Origin: Microbacteriaceae bacterium PS02332
GTDB lineage: Bacteria; Actinomycetota; Actinomycetes; Actinomycetales; Microbacteriaceae
Length of the DNA: 47,030 nucleotides
Reading direction: 5' to 3'
NCBI GenBank assembly: GCA_029959645.1
Contig: JASCOJ010000006.1
Coordinates: forward strand, 1-47,030
Below the pieces are notes generated by a model. The model had not been told where the DNA came from, did not search any database, and saw nothing but the letters and a program-made list of their open reading frames with translations. Positions 1 through 7,916 of the stretch are shown piece by piece; positions within the stretch are counted from its first letter, which is position 1, and each line of letters starts with the position of its first letter. The position numbers and the translations under genes are program-made.

Positions 1-21
1 CCGCTCACCAATGGTGAGCGG
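1..21. repeat. Perfect palindrome at window edge
   Basis: A 9-base arm (CCGCTCACC), a 3-base spacer and the exact reverse complement. It lies downstream of the minus-strand gene ending at 96, so it may be that gene's transcription terminator, although no T-run is visible. The neighbouring sequence is outside the window. Confidence 0.5.
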
Positions 22-95
22 CGCTTCGACGGCCCGGCGCGGCTGGCCGACAGCGGCCACACCGTTACCGCAGGCGGTCGTCGCTGGCGACAGGC

Positions 96-896
96 TCAGT
101 CGAGGAGGTCAGGGTCGAGGAGGCTCGGCTCAGACTCGGACGCGTCGCGCTTCATGATGATCAGCTCGATGACCCAGGGCGCGTGTCGGAACGCCGTCGC
201 CGGTCGCTGGTCGTACCAGCCGGGCTTGTAGTTCGACTCGCGGGAGCCGGTCGGGTTGTCCGCAGCGTGCGACGGGGTCGCGTCGAGCTGGACGCGCTGG
301 CTGACACCCGGCAGGTAGCTCCACTGACGCGGCGTAGACGCGTCCGTGGCCCAGTGGTCAACGCTGTGCTGGTCGGCGTTCTGCTGCTCGATGAGGTTCC
401 GCGTGGAGCGCCGCTGGGCACCCTCGAGGTGGTCGTACTTGCGGGTGGGCGGGAGCATCGCGGCGGGGACACGGTGCGCGTACCCGAAGCAGTTCGGGTC
501 GTTCGGCGCGGGCGTCGGGGCCGGCTGCAGCGCATCTCCGTCCAGGTTGGTCTCCCCCACGGTGCGGGGCGTGGCGACGGGCCATCCGTCGCAGTGCCAG
601 CGCACCAGGACGTTGCTGACCTGGATGTCGGCCTCCAGCACGCGGCTGCGGTGCAGCTCCGTCTTGTCCGACTGCGACGCATCGGTCGGGGTGAACGTGG
701 CGTCCACCGCGTAGGTGTCGACGAACTGGCGGCGCCAGGCACGGATCATCGGGCAGGTGAACTCCTGCCGGCCTCGGCGGCCGGCTCGGCGGAGGGCGAT
801 GCGCAGCTGCTGCAGCTCCTCGACGCTGTGGATGTGGTGCGTCGCCTGCGTGCAGGTCGTGATGGGGGTGTTGCTGATGGTGAGGTTGCGGTCCAT
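96..896 (-). CDS. Hypothetical protein, 266 aa
   Basis: I do not recognise a family. The ATG at 896 was chosen because AAGGA lies at the right distance upstream (GAAGGACACCACC then ATG); a longer reading frame to 1223 has no such site and reads as low-complexity sequence. The protein is soluble, with no membrane segment or signal peptide. The N-terminal half is basic, with a helical Arg-rich stretch near residues 25-45, and the C-terminal half is rich in Trp, Tyr, Pro and Asn. It is transcribed away from the operon that starts at 1305. A phage or plasmid structural or accessory protein is possible, but nothing in the sequence decides it. Confidence 0.6.
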   Translation of the reverse strand: MDRNLTISNTPITTCTQATHHIHSVEELQQLRIALRRAGRRGRQEFTCPMIRAWRRQFVDTYAVDATFTPTDASQSDKTELHRSRVLEADIQVSNVLVRWHCDGWPVATPRTVGETNLDGDALQPAPTPAPNDPNCFGYAHRVPAAMLPPTRKYDHLEGAQRRSTRNLIEQQNADQHSVDHWATDASTPRQWSYLPGVSQRVQLDATPSHAADNPTGSRESNYKPGWYDQRPATAFRHAPWVIELIIMKRDASESEPSLLDPDLLD

Positions 897-1304
897 GGTG
901 GTGTCCTTCAGGTCGGAGCGAGGCGGTTGCTCGCTTGCGCCACCCCTATGCGAGCTCGTGCTTGCGAGCGGGGCGCCGACACTGTTCGCGGACCTGATTT
1001 GGGACTCTAAGAGCCGTTTTGCCCCTCGTTCGTGGGCCAGAATGTTGCCTGTTCGGCGTTTTCTGACCCCCGGAGTGGGGAGTCCGGGCTGGGAGTTCGG
1101 ACTGGGACTCAGGAGTCGCTGAAGCGCGTGGCGGCGACGGGTTTTCCTGCTGGTGGACTCGGCGCCGTTCGAACGGCCCCATGAGTGGCGCGGGCCTCGT
1201 AGCGTGCGCAACATGCGTCGCATCGCGAGTCACACCAGGAGTGCCATCACCAGTCCGACCGGGCGTCCCGAGAGGACTGCCGAGACCGGTGACGGGTCTG
1301 CTTC
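897..1304. other. Divergent intergenic region, 408 bp
   Basis: It separates the minus-strand gene at 96-896 from the plus-strand operon at 1305 and should carry both promoters. I see several GGGAGT/GGACTC-like short repeats around 1070-1115 but no clear promoter hexamers. Open frames here are short and have no ribosome site. Confidence 0.4.
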
Positions 1305-1898
1305 GTGAATGGCAGCCCCGACGAGACGGCGCTGACCGCGAAGCAGCGTCAGCAGCTCGCCGCGATTCGTGGCATGGCGCGCATCCCGTTATCGGACCTG
1401 CGCGACCAGAGTCCCCCGAACCTCCAGGCCCTCTACGCCGAACTGCAGGACGGCCAGGCGCTGATCCCGGGCCTGAAGATGGGGCTCGGTGCTCTCACCG
1501 TCCAGCGTTGGGATCCCGCTTACGCGGCCAAGGGTTGGACGCTGTACGGTGCGGACCTCACGCTCGACATGGGGCACCCGTTCGGGTCGATGTTCTACCG
1601 CAACGACACCGACGGCCGTGTGCTGCGCATCGGTGTGAAGTGGCACCCGCCGGTGCAGCAACTCGAGTTCCCTGCCCTGCACCCATCGAAGCCGGAGCTC
1701 ACGTCTGACTGCACGGCTGAGGAGGTCGCCGCGGTCGTGTTGGACGCGCGGAGTCGGATCGGGACTCTTGTCGCGATCAACGCGCAAATCGGGTCGTTCG
1801 TAGCCACCGAAGAGTCAGAGAACGCCATCCTCGACGCATCAGGGCTCGGGCTCGAGCGGCTCTCCGAAGACGACCCACGGTTGGCTGGCGATGCCTGA
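1305..1898 (+). CDS. Hypothetical protein, 197 aa (first gene of A/B operon)
   Basis: First gene of a compact operon running to 5678. The GTG start at 1305 has no obvious Shine-Dalgarno sequence, and an in-frame ATG at 1374 is a possible alternative. The protein is soluble and mixed alpha/beta, with a hydrophobic, Gly-rich centre (around residues 55-110) followed by an acidic helical C-terminus. I recognise no family. Its end overlaps the start of the next gene by 8 bases, so the two are probably translationally coupled. Being first in an operon of paralogous A and B proteins, it could be the effector or a regulator, but the sequence gives no catalytic motif. Confidence 0.6.
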   Translation: MNGSPDETALTAKQRQQLAAIRGMARIPLSDLRDQSPPNLQALYAELQDGQALIPGLKMGLGALTVQRWDPAYAAKGWTLYGADLTLDMGHPFGSMFYRNDTDGRVLRIGVKWHPPVQQLEFPALHPSKPELTSDCTAEEVAAVVLDARSRIGTLVAINAQIGSFVATEESENAILDASGLGLERLSEDDPRLAGDA

Positions 1899-2208
1899 GC
1901 GTGGGGCGGCGCTGCGATTCGAGCCGGTGCCGTTGCGGCTGCTGTCGTTGTCGGCGCAGTTCGACGCCGGGATCTGGCCGACGTTGGCCGGAATGACGTT
2001 CACGAACTCCACCGGGCCGAAGATCCTGCAGCGGACCGTCAACGTCCGCACCAGCGAAGACGGGTGGGTGTTCACGCTCCTGAACGGAACACCATTGTCG
2101 GATCCTGCGGACCCGCTGCGTGAGGCAGCGACTCAAGTGATGGACGCACTGTCGAAGCTTCGTGCGGTGGGGCGTGGTCCTGAAGCGGCTGGTGCGGCTG
2201 ATGTCTGA
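1891..2208 (+). CDS. Small A-domain protein A1, 105 aa
   Basis: Member of a local family of four small proteins (with 3229-3504, the N-terminus of 3545-4408, and 4396-4650). The shared pattern is a hydrophobic strand with LxSL, an Asp, a Gly followed by a [VM]xF strand, a further strand, and a C-terminal helix with spaced Ala/Glu and Leu. A1 is the most divergent copy. It overlaps the next gene by 8 bases, which couples it to the 342-residue protein B1. The same A-then-B arrangement recurs at 4396-5678, so A and B probably act as a pair. The function is unknown. Confidence 0.6.
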   Translation: MPERGAALRFEPVPLRLLSLSAQFDAGIWPTLAGMTFTNSTGPKILQRTVNVRTSEDGWVFTLLNGTPLSDPADPLREAATQVMDALSKLRAVGRGPEAAGAADV

Positions 2209-3229
2209 CCGGCAGTGGGTGCGGACCATCCGGCATGAGCAGTCGATGCTGTCGCTGCCGTTCGGGCTTGGCTACACGATCGACATCACCGAGACCCTCA
2301 CCGCCCTCGCTGCTGCCGGGCTGACCGCACGCGTGGAGACGTTCGACCGGCTCCGATTCGACGACGGCCGCACGGCGCTTCTCGCCACCCCGGACCCGAC
2401 CACCACCGTCACCGACGGCGACGGCGGCGAGGGCCGGGTGGATGATGTGATCCTCCTGCCCGGCGGGTCCGAGGGCGGGGTGCTGTCACTGGTGCGCCGA
2501 TACCCCGACCTGGTGGTCGTGAACGGGAAACGCGGGCGGGTGTGGGCTGACGGGCGGCAGCTGTCCGGCACGTCGATGCAACGGGAAGCGACCCCAGGGT
2601 GGCGGACCGTGTTCGCGATCGCCCGCGCCATCGCCATCCACGGCGGGGGTTCTCAGTCAATCGCGGACCGCATCGGCATTCCACTTGATGTTGTGCGTGC
2701 CGCGATGCCTGCTCTCGGGACACACGTGTTCTTCACGCCGATCGGGTGGGAAGCAGCCGATCGCGCCGCCCTGTGCGATTGGGCGCTGGCGGCCTACCCC
2801 GGTGTCGGTGGAATCCGGACCTGCTGGCGCCGCGACACCACCATCGACGAGCAGGCGGACCAGCTGATTGCGTTGGGTGGGGTGATGTCGGACCGGTGGG
2901 CGGCGCAGCAGTCCGGCGTACTCGTCCCGCCAGACCGATTGACCGCGTTCTTCGCCGAGCATCCCGACATGCAGGCGCTCGGCTACGAGCCCGCCACTAT
3001 GAATGAGGCGACAGTGTCGGTCGTCATCCCGCAGGACACCACCGTCCTGACCGGCGCTGAGGGGTGCTGCGCGGACGACTTCATCACCGCGCACGTTCTC
3101 TACGAAGACAGCTGGGTGGCCGCGAACACGGATGCGGTGAACGGGCTGCGGCAGCTGCTGCACTTCAAGTCGGACCTTGCCCATGACCTTCGCTGGCACC
3201 CCGGCAGCGGTGAGGGCAGGGAGGGCTGA
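2201..3229 (+). CDS. B-family protein B1, 342 aa (AbiEi/COG4861-like layout)
   Basis: Paralogue of 4650-5678 and exactly the same length. Shared blocks include FGLGxTxDxTxTL near the N-terminus, a VWxDGRQ segment, a putative winged helix around residues 140-190 with GW and a following DWALAAYPGVGGIR block, then a C-terminal EQA, GYEP and DDxITA pattern. The order (ligand or RNA-binding N-terminus, winged helix, substrate-like C-terminus) resembles the AbiEi-type antitoxin/regulator family COG4861, but this is from memory of the family layout and not a search. ATG at 2201 lies inside the end of A1. No toxin of the AbiEii nucleotidyltransferase type is adjacent. Confidence 0.65.
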   Translation: MSDRQWVRTIRHEQSMLSLPFGLGYTIDITETLTALAAAGLTARVETFDRLRFDDGRTALLATPDPTTTVTDGDGGEGRVDDVILLPGGSEGGVLSLVRRYPDLVVVNGKRGRVWADGRQLSGTSMQREATPGWRTVFAIARAIAIHGGGSQSIADRIGIPLDVVRAAMPALGTHVFFTPIGWEAADRAALCDWALAAYPGVGGIRTCWRRDTTIDEQADQLIALGGVMSDRWAAQQSGVLVPPDRLTAFFAEHPDMQALGYEPATMNEATVSVVIPQDTTVLTGAEGCCADDFITAHVLYEDSWVAANTDAVNGLRQLLHFKSDLAHDLRWHPGSGEGREG

Positions 3230-3504
3230 TGCTGCAACTGCTGTCACTGACGTTGGCGTACGACGACACCCGATTCTTCGGCTCCGTCATGTTCACCGAC
3301 CCCACCCACCCGGACGACAATCCCGCCGCGGTCCTGGTGGACCACACGGATGAACCGCCCTGGTTCCGGCTCACCAACGTGGACCCGGACGGGCAGGATC
3401 GTTCGGTCCCGGCGATGGTCGAGGCGGAACGCATCATGCGGTTCCTCCTCCGCTACACGCCCGAACGCATCGGCCGCACTCCCGCCGACTTCCCCCAGCC
3501 CTGA
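3229..3504 (+). CDS. Small A-domain protein A2, 91 aa
   Basis: The start ATG shares its A with the stop codon of B1, a one-base overlap. The sequence begins LQLLSLTLAYDD, continues with a GSVMFTDP strand-turn, and ends with a helix containing VPAMVEAERI. These elements align by eye with the N-terminus of the next gene (MHLVSLHLSND, GHVLLEDT, VPAVREANRI). Here the domain stands alone. It is soluble, with no membrane segment. Confidence 0.65.
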   Translation: MLQLLSLTLAYDDTRFFGSVMFTDPTHPDDNPAAVLVDHTDEPPWFRLTNVDPDGQDRSVPAMVEAERIMRFLLRYTPERIGRTPADFPQP

Positions 3505-3544
3505 TCCGCTCTGCTCACGCCCGTCCCTTTGGAGGTAGTTGCTG

Positions 3545-4408
3545 ATGATGCATCTGGTGTCCCTGCATCTCTCGAACGACCGGATCCTCTCGGGGCATGT
3601 CCTCCTCGAGGACACCGAGAACCCGGACGCACACCTGGCGCAGATCCTTGTCCGCGCCGTGGATGTCGAGCCGGGGTATGAGCTCTACGACAGGACCAAC
3701 ACGGTCCTGTCGGACCTGACGGTGCCGGCGGTGCGGGAAGCGAACCGTATCGTGCAGACCCTCCTCATCCCCGCCTCCGAGATCGCGAAGCGGGAGAAAG
3801 CCGTTCGGGCGGTGATCCACTCCGGCTACTTGGAAGGGTCCCCCGACGACATGCCCTGGCAGTCGCAGCTGTGGATGTACGCCCGCGGTGAAGTCACCCG
3901 CGAGCAGCTCAGCGCCTACGCCGACGAAGGCAGACAGATCCCCCGTGCCCCCGACCACGGTGCTGTTGGTCCGGCGGACGTTCCCGAGGACTGGTGGCAG
4001 ACCACACAGGCCCGAATCCGCCGGAACCTCCTGAACACGACCCTCACCGAACCCGAAGTCGCTGCGGCCCTGCAGGTCAGCATTGACGAGGTCGGGGAGC
4101 TGTTCGAGTCGTGCCGGCTGACGAGCTTCGACCTCGATGGCGAAGAACGCATCCCGGACTGGCAACTCGTGAAGCCCGCCCTCCCCGAGTTCGGCGACCC
4201 GTCCTCGCTGCTGCCAGGCCTTGACGTCCTCTACGCGGCAGCCCCGCAGCCGCTCCTCGACGCGGCAGCAATGACGGAGTTCATCACCACACCCTTGGAC
4301 TTCCTCGCCGTCGACGACCGGATCCTGACCCCGCTCGACTGGATGCGGGAAGGCCGACCGCTGACGACGATCATCGCCCTGTTCCGCGGACGACGGTGGC
4401 GACCTTGA
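3545..4408 (+). CDS. A-domain fused to HTH/DUF2384-like region, 287 aa
   Basis: Residues 1-75 are an A domain like that of 3229-3504. After a linker, residues about 150-205 contain a probable helix-turn-helix (LTEPEVAAALQVSIDEV) followed by PDWQL. The last about 70 residues end in FLAVDDRILTPLDWMREG, a layout typical of the Xre/MbcA/ParS (DUF2384) antitoxin toxin-binding domain. That suggests a DNA-binding antitoxin-like regulator of the operon, but the assignment is inference from motif layout. ATG at 3545 is 8 bases behind a good GGAGGT; a TTG at 3539 is too close. It overlaps the next gene. Confidence 0.65.
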   Translation: MMHLVSLHLSNDRILSGHVLLEDTENPDAHLAQILVRAVDVEPGYELYDRTNTVLSDLTVPAVREANRIVQTLLIPASEIAKREKAVRAVIHSGYLEGSPDDMPWQSQLWMYARGEVTREQLSAYADEGRQIPRAPDHGAVGPADVPEDWWQTTQARIRRNLLNTTLTEPEVAAALQVSIDEVGELFESCRLTSFDLDGEERIPDWQLVKPALPEFGDPSSLLPGLDVLYAAAPQPLLDAAAMTEFITTPLDFLAVDDRILTPLDWMREGRPLTTIIALFRGRRWRP

Positions 4409-4650
4409 CCAACCGGCCGGACCTGTTCCTCCTCAACGTCTCCTACGACGTCACCGGGGTGCACGGGCACGTGTTCTTCCGCGACCCGCCTAGCAGCGAG
4501 CTGCGGCAGGTCATCATCCGCAGCACCGACACCGGCAACATCTGCGAACCAGTACACGGGGACACCCGCGACGGGTGGGAACCGTTCCTCGAAGAAACCC
4601 GCTGGCTGATCGCCATCACCCGGCCCGACACCCCGGGAGAACAAAGCTGA
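4396..4650 (+). CDS. Small A-domain protein A4, 84 aa
   Basis: Fourth A domain, with a hydrophobic strand (LFLLNVSYD), GHVFFRDP, a strand with VIIRSTD and a C-terminal helix. It starts with GTG at 4396 inside the preceding gene (a TTG at 4405 is an alternative). Its TGA shares one base with the ATG of B2, so this A-B pair is joined in the same way as A1-B1. Confidence 0.6.
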   Translation: MATLTNRPDLFLLNVSYDVTGVHGHVFFRDPPSSELRQVIIRSTDTGNICEPVHGDTRDGWEPFLEETRWLIAITRPDTPGEQS

Positions 4651-5678
4651 TGGGACTGAGGCTCGAATGGGTCGCCGCCGCATACGCCGGCCGGCCGCGG
4701 ATCACGATGCCGTATGGGCTCGGTGACACCACCGACCTCACCGACACCCTCACCGTCCTGAAACTCGCTGGGCTTCGCGCGGTCGTGGAGACGCACGACA
4801 CAATCCGCCTCCCCGACGGCCGCCGAGCACGCTTCCCGACCCTCACCCAACGCCCCCGCAACGACGACCCGACTGATGCGGAACTGCTCCTGCTGGCCCC
4901 GCGGACCGTGACTGCGACGCAGATCGCGCTCGCGGAGCAGACGGCGACGGTGCTGCTGGTCGACGTCGACCGGCGCCGCGTCTGGATCGACGGCAGACAA
5001 GCCCTCGGGACGAAGGAACGATGGAAGGACGCCGCCCCCATCTACGTCACCTTCGCCGTCGCACGGCTGCTCGCCGTCAACGGCTCCACCTTCGACAAGC
5101 TCGTGCAGGCCGGACTCACTGCCGGACAGGTAGATGACGCGCTCGCACGCCTCGGGAAACGCGTGCACCGCACGGACATCGGGTGGGAGTCACGGCAGGT
5201 CGGTGGCCTCGTGGACTTCGTTATCGCCTGCTATCCAGGACCGGGCGGCGTCAGGACACGATGGACGTCCGACCTGCCGCTGGCCGAGCAGGCGGAACGG
5301 CTCATAGGTGCGGGCTGTCGCATCTCCGGGCGCGCCATCTCCGCCCGGCCCGGCTACCCCGCCATCAGTAGACGGGAGATGCCGTACCGGCTCGTCGCGT
5401 TCACCGAGGAAGAAGTTGACATGGCCGCGCTCGGGTTCGAACCCGACACGATCGGCTTCGCCGGCACCGAACTCATCCGGCCAGCGGACCCCGCGATCTT
5501 CCTCACCGCGGCCGCCGCCGGCTACACGGACCGCACCGACGACATCATCACCGCGAACACGATTCTCCGCGCCGACTACCGCAACGCCGACGACACAGCG
5601 TCCCTCGAGGAGGTGCGGAACCGGCTGCAGTTCCTCGCCGACATCGGCTACGACCTCCGCCACAACCTGCCCAACTGA
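4650..5678 (+). CDS. B-family protein B2, 342 aa
   Basis: Paralogue of B1 (2201-3229) with the same length and the same order of blocks: PYGLGDTTDLTDTL, RRVWIDGRQ, a putative winged helix, CYPGPGGVRTRW, EQAERLIGAG with ISGRAIS, MAALGFEPDT, an IRPADPAIFL strand, DDIITANTILRADY, and a final helix SLEEVRNRL ending YDLRHNLPN. The DNA just past the stop codon is also similar to that following the decayed copy at 6605-6710, so the duplication extended beyond the coding sequence. Last gene of the operon. A regulator or antitoxin is my best guess; the function is undetermined. Confidence 0.65.
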   Translation: MGLRLEWVAAAYAGRPRITMPYGLGDTTDLTDTLTVLKLAGLRAVVETHDTIRLPDGRRARFPTLTQRPRNDDPTDAELLLLAPRTVTATQIALAEQTATVLLVDVDRRRVWIDGRQALGTKERWKDAAPIYVTFAVARLLAVNGSTFDKLVQAGLTAGQVDDALARLGKRVHRTDIGWESRQVGGLVDFVIACYPGPGGVRTRWTSDLPLAEQAERLIGAGCRISGRAISARPGYPAISRREMPYRLVAFTEEEVDMAALGFEPDTIGFAGTELIRPADPAIFLTAAAAGYTDRTDDIITANTILRADYRNADDTASLEEVRNRLQFLADIGYDLRHNLPN

Positions 5679-6116
5679 CGAGGACGCAGGGGAGTGCTCC
5701 TCGGTCAGCAACCGAGCACCGTCTCACTTCTGCGCGCCCGCAGACAAGTCCGACACGCGACTTTGAGTGGATCCGACACGCCGAGACGAAGATTCCACAC
5801 TTGTGGATCGAGCGCGTCCACGGGTGTGGGGAAGTGTCGGTGGTCGGCCGTGGATGCTTGATGTTCCGGGATTACCCGAACTGTTCAGACTGTGGAAGAC
5901 GTTGTGGAGAACTACACGGCTGTAACACTTCCATCAGACACAAGTGCGGCAGGGCAGTGGTCCGTCGTAGGATCGAGTTGAGGCCGAACACAGTTTCGAG
6001 CCTCGTAACGCAAGAACCTCCAGTCGATTCCGACTGGAGGCGCCAGCGGGACTGCATTCCGGATCTAGCTTGCCGGCACGGATCGGAAATCAGCCCTTAC
6101 CACGAAAGTCAGGAAC
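5679..6116. other. Intergenic region with short repeats, 438 bp
   Basis: It holds a direct repeat of TCCGACACG (about 5749 and 5773), a palindrome TCCACACTTGTGGA (5794-5807) and further TGTGGA words at 5891 and 5903, plus a perfect hairpin at 6017-6040. The local base composition is less GC-rich than the flanking genes. The TGTGGA words resemble half of an actinobacterial DnaA box, but no full match (TTGTCCACA) is present. A 116-codon open frame (5801-6151) has atypical Cys/Arg-rich composition and is not called. Confidence 0.4.
6017..6040. repeat. Perfect 10-bp hairpin before small gene
   Basis: CCTCCAGTCG, loop ATTC, then CGACTGGAGG. It sits 77 bases upstream of the ATG at 6117. No T-run follows, so it may be a leader structure or an operator rather than a terminator. 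Confidence 0.45.
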
Positions 6117-6326
6117 ATGTCAACTCCCGCCCCTCATGGCTATCAGTTTAGGCCCCAACTGCCCACTTTGGCCAACATCCGTGCGCGCCTTGGGCGTGTC
6201 GAGTTGCGGATCTTGAAGCCCTCGCGATCCGTGATCACTGTGTCGCCTGACCTGCGAGCGATCATCGACTTGATGAAGTTCGCGGTTGCAGCCTACGTGG
6301 CTATCCGCTACAGCGTCGGGCTGTAA
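6117..6326 (+). CDS. Small hypothetical protein, 69 aa
   Basis: The start is supported by CAGGAA six bases upstream. The N-terminus is Pro-rich and basic; the C-terminal about 20 residues (IIDLMKFAVAAYVAIRY) form a possible single membrane helix or amphipathic helix. It is followed at once by a strong hairpin (6337-6374), which favours an independent transcript. No family is recognised. Confidence 0.5.
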   Translation: MSTPAPHGYQFRPQLPTLANIRARLGRVELRILKPSRSVITVSPDLRAIIDLMKFAVAAYVAIRYSVGL

Positions 6327-6336
6327 CTGTCAAGTA

Positions 6337-6374
6337 CCGAACGGTCTCGACTCCTCAGAGTCGAGGCCGTTCGG
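6337..6374 (+). terminator. Long hairpin terminator after 6326
   Basis: A 17-base arm starting CCGAACGG pairs with its complement ending CCGTTCGG around the loop CTCA, with one G-T wobble. It begins 11 bases after the TAA stop. The T-tract is weak, but position and stem length fit a terminator. Confidence 0.65.
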
Positions 6375-6604
6375 TGTCTACAGAGACGTGGCCGCGAACC
6401 ACACGACATCAAGGACATCCACATGGACATCATCGGCGAGATCGCCAGCAGCGCCCGACCGCGGTAGGTCACCGTGGGCCACTTGTCAGCCGCCCGTCTG
6501 AAGGTTCACGCTCTGCGGGCCAATCGTCTACCCGCGGAGTGCGCTCCGATGCAGCAGCGCCGACTGGCGCATCTGCGGTCTGGCCATCACACGCTCCCCC
6601 GAGC

Positions 6605-6710
6605 CGACTCCCGCAGCGGCGACGACGCGGCCTCGCTCGAAGAAGTACGGAACTGGCTGCTGTTCGCCGCCGACACCAGCTACGACCTCCGCTACAACCT
6701 GCCCAGCTGA
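6605..6710 (+). pseudogene. Decayed C-terminus of a third B-family gene
   Basis: Reading in the frame that ends TGA at 6710 gives DDAASLEEVRNWLLF followed by YDLRYNLPS. This matches the C-terminus of B2 (DDTASLEEVRNRLQF, YDLRHNLPN) nearly residue for residue. The rest of the B protein is absent; the sequence upstream in the same frame is unrelated. A 14-codon open frame at 6423 precedes it and may be leftover leader. It shows that the A/B locus was once larger or has been rearranged. Confidence 0.75.
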
Positions 6711-6735
6711 CGAAGACCAATCGATTAGGTGGAAG

Positions 6736-7002
6736 TCACATCACCTTGCCATGGTGCTTCCCCGAACTGCGCCACACCCAGGCGGCGAGCTTGGTCTCGC
6801 CGCGACCGGCTTCCACCCAGACGGCGTCCCGAGTCAGGCGGTACGCATGGGCGTCACTTCGACGAATCAGGCGGTCGGGCAACTGGAACCACGCATGCAC
6901 CGGCAACGACTTCGGCAGTTCGCGCATCTCCGTGCCACGGGCATCCTCCTTGAGCGAGAACGGCGAGCCGGGCAACCAACGATCCGAACGGAGACGACCC
7001 AT
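6736..7002 (-). CDS. Small hypothetical protein, 88 aa
   Basis: A basic protein with a plausible folded core around HAWFQLPDRLIRRSDAHAYR and WVEAGRGETKLAAWVW. An ATG at 7002 is used; 7026 is an in-frame alternative. Neither has a strong Shine-Dalgarno sequence. No family is recognised. The upstream side is close to the transposon-end-like repeat at 7069-7124, so part of its original context may be lost. Confidence 0.45.
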   Translation of the reverse strand: MGRLRSDRWLPGSPFSLKEDARGTEMRELPKSLPVHAWFQLPDRLIRRSDAHAYRLTRDAVWVEAGRGETKLAAWVWRSSGKHHGKVM

Positions 7003-7068
7003 GACCGCGACAGTAGGAGGCCGCACCTACGTTCGCATCCCGGGCCCTCATCGAGAACATCCCCGGGA

Positions 7069-7124
7069 CCAGTCATGTGAGCAGCTTCGCTTTGTGTCGT
7101 CCTTCTGCCTTCGCTTTGTGTCGT
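7069..7124. repeat. Transposon-end-like repeat (solo copy)
   Basis: CCAGTCAT then GTGAGCAGC then TTCGCTTTGTGTCGT, with the last 15-mer repeated at 7110-7124. The same words in the same order recur at 19567-19613, just outside the transposase ATPase gene. Arrays of such repeats are typical of transposase-binding ends in Tn7/Tn402/Tn552-like elements. Confidence 0.55.
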
Positions 7125-7148
7125 GACCGCGTCCCGGTAGCTGGTGAA

Positions 7149-7916
7149 TCAGCGGACAGTTCCGGCGGATGGTGCTGGCTGCGTCGAGTTCTTCCAACTC
7201 ACCGTGAAGGCAATGGCAATGGCAATGAGGAGGACCGCGCTGACGAGTCCGGTGCCCGCGTCGAGGCCGCCTCGAGAGTGTGGGACGGCGATGTAGTCGG
7301 CGAAGGATGCGCCGATCGGTCGGGTGAGGACGTACGCGGTCCAGAACGCTGTGACAGGGCCGACGACCGCTGTTGCCCGTGCGAGGACGACGACGATCAT
7401 CGCGGCAACGAACACGAGGCCGCCGCTGAGGTAGCCGAGGTGGAAGGTGCTGGCGGCGAGGTCTCCGGCGGCGGTCCCCATTGCGAACGTGGTGATCACG
7501 GCGGCCCAGTAGAACAGTTGCCGGGGGATGCTGGTGATGGTGTGCACGTCGACCGTTCCCTCGACGCGACGCCACAAGACAAAGACGGCGACGAGCCCGG
7601 CGAGGAACACGGGCGTCGACACCGCGTAGGGGACGCCGAGCGCGACGTGGGTGACGTCGGCGACCATCGTGCCAAAGACTCCCACCATGGAAACGGTGCC
7701 CCAGTACAACCAGGGCCGGTATCGGTCCGCCCGCAGCTGGACGATGAGGATCACCGCGAAGAGGACCGCGGTGATCAGCACGGTCGGGACGGGGGCGAAG
7801 CGTGTGACGAGGAAGTCGGAGAGTGCTTCACCCATCCCGGTGGTGAGGACCTTGATCAGCCAGAACGATGCGGTGGGTTTCGGCACCCGGTTCAGCTCGC
7901 CTCGCGTGGTGTTCAC
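7149..7916 (-). CDS. COG4705-type multispanning membrane protein, 255 aa
   Basis: An inner-membrane protein with about seven hydrophobic helices. It begins with the block VPKPTASFWLIKVLTTGMGE, the signature of the uncharacterised membrane-anchored family COG4705, and shares it with the frameshifted gene at 8663-9464. Its GTG start overlaps the stop codon of the DedA gene by four bases, so the two are co-transcribed. Both lie divergent to a histidine kinase/response regulator pair at 9721-11459, the likely controller. The substrate is unknown. Confidence 0.8.
   Translation of the reverse strand: MNTTRGELNRVPKPTASFWLIKVLTTGMGEALSDFLVTRFAPVPTVLITAVLFAVILIVQLRADRYRPWLYWGTVSMVGVFGTMVADVTHVALGVPYAVSTPVFLAGLVAVFVLWRRVEGTVDVHTITSIPRQLFYWAAVITTFAMGTAAGDLAASTFHLGYLSGGLVFVAAMIVVVLARATAVVGPVTAFWTAYVLTRPIGASFADYIAVPHSRGGLDAGTGLVSAVLLIAIAIAFTVSWKNSTQPAPSAGTVR

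Noticed and set aside
96-1223. Longer form of the first minus-strand protein (375 codons)
   Set aside because: The extra 109 codons have Arg/Ser/Pro-rich random composition and no start signal; ATG at 896 has a good ribosome site.
5794-5910. DnaA-box cluster or plasmid origin
   Set aside because: TGTGGA words are present but no full box and no replication gene, so kept only as a low-interest observation.
5801-6151. 116-codon plus-strand open frame
   Set aside because: Cys/Arg-rich random composition, no ribosome site, and it overlaps the start of the better-supported gene at 6117.
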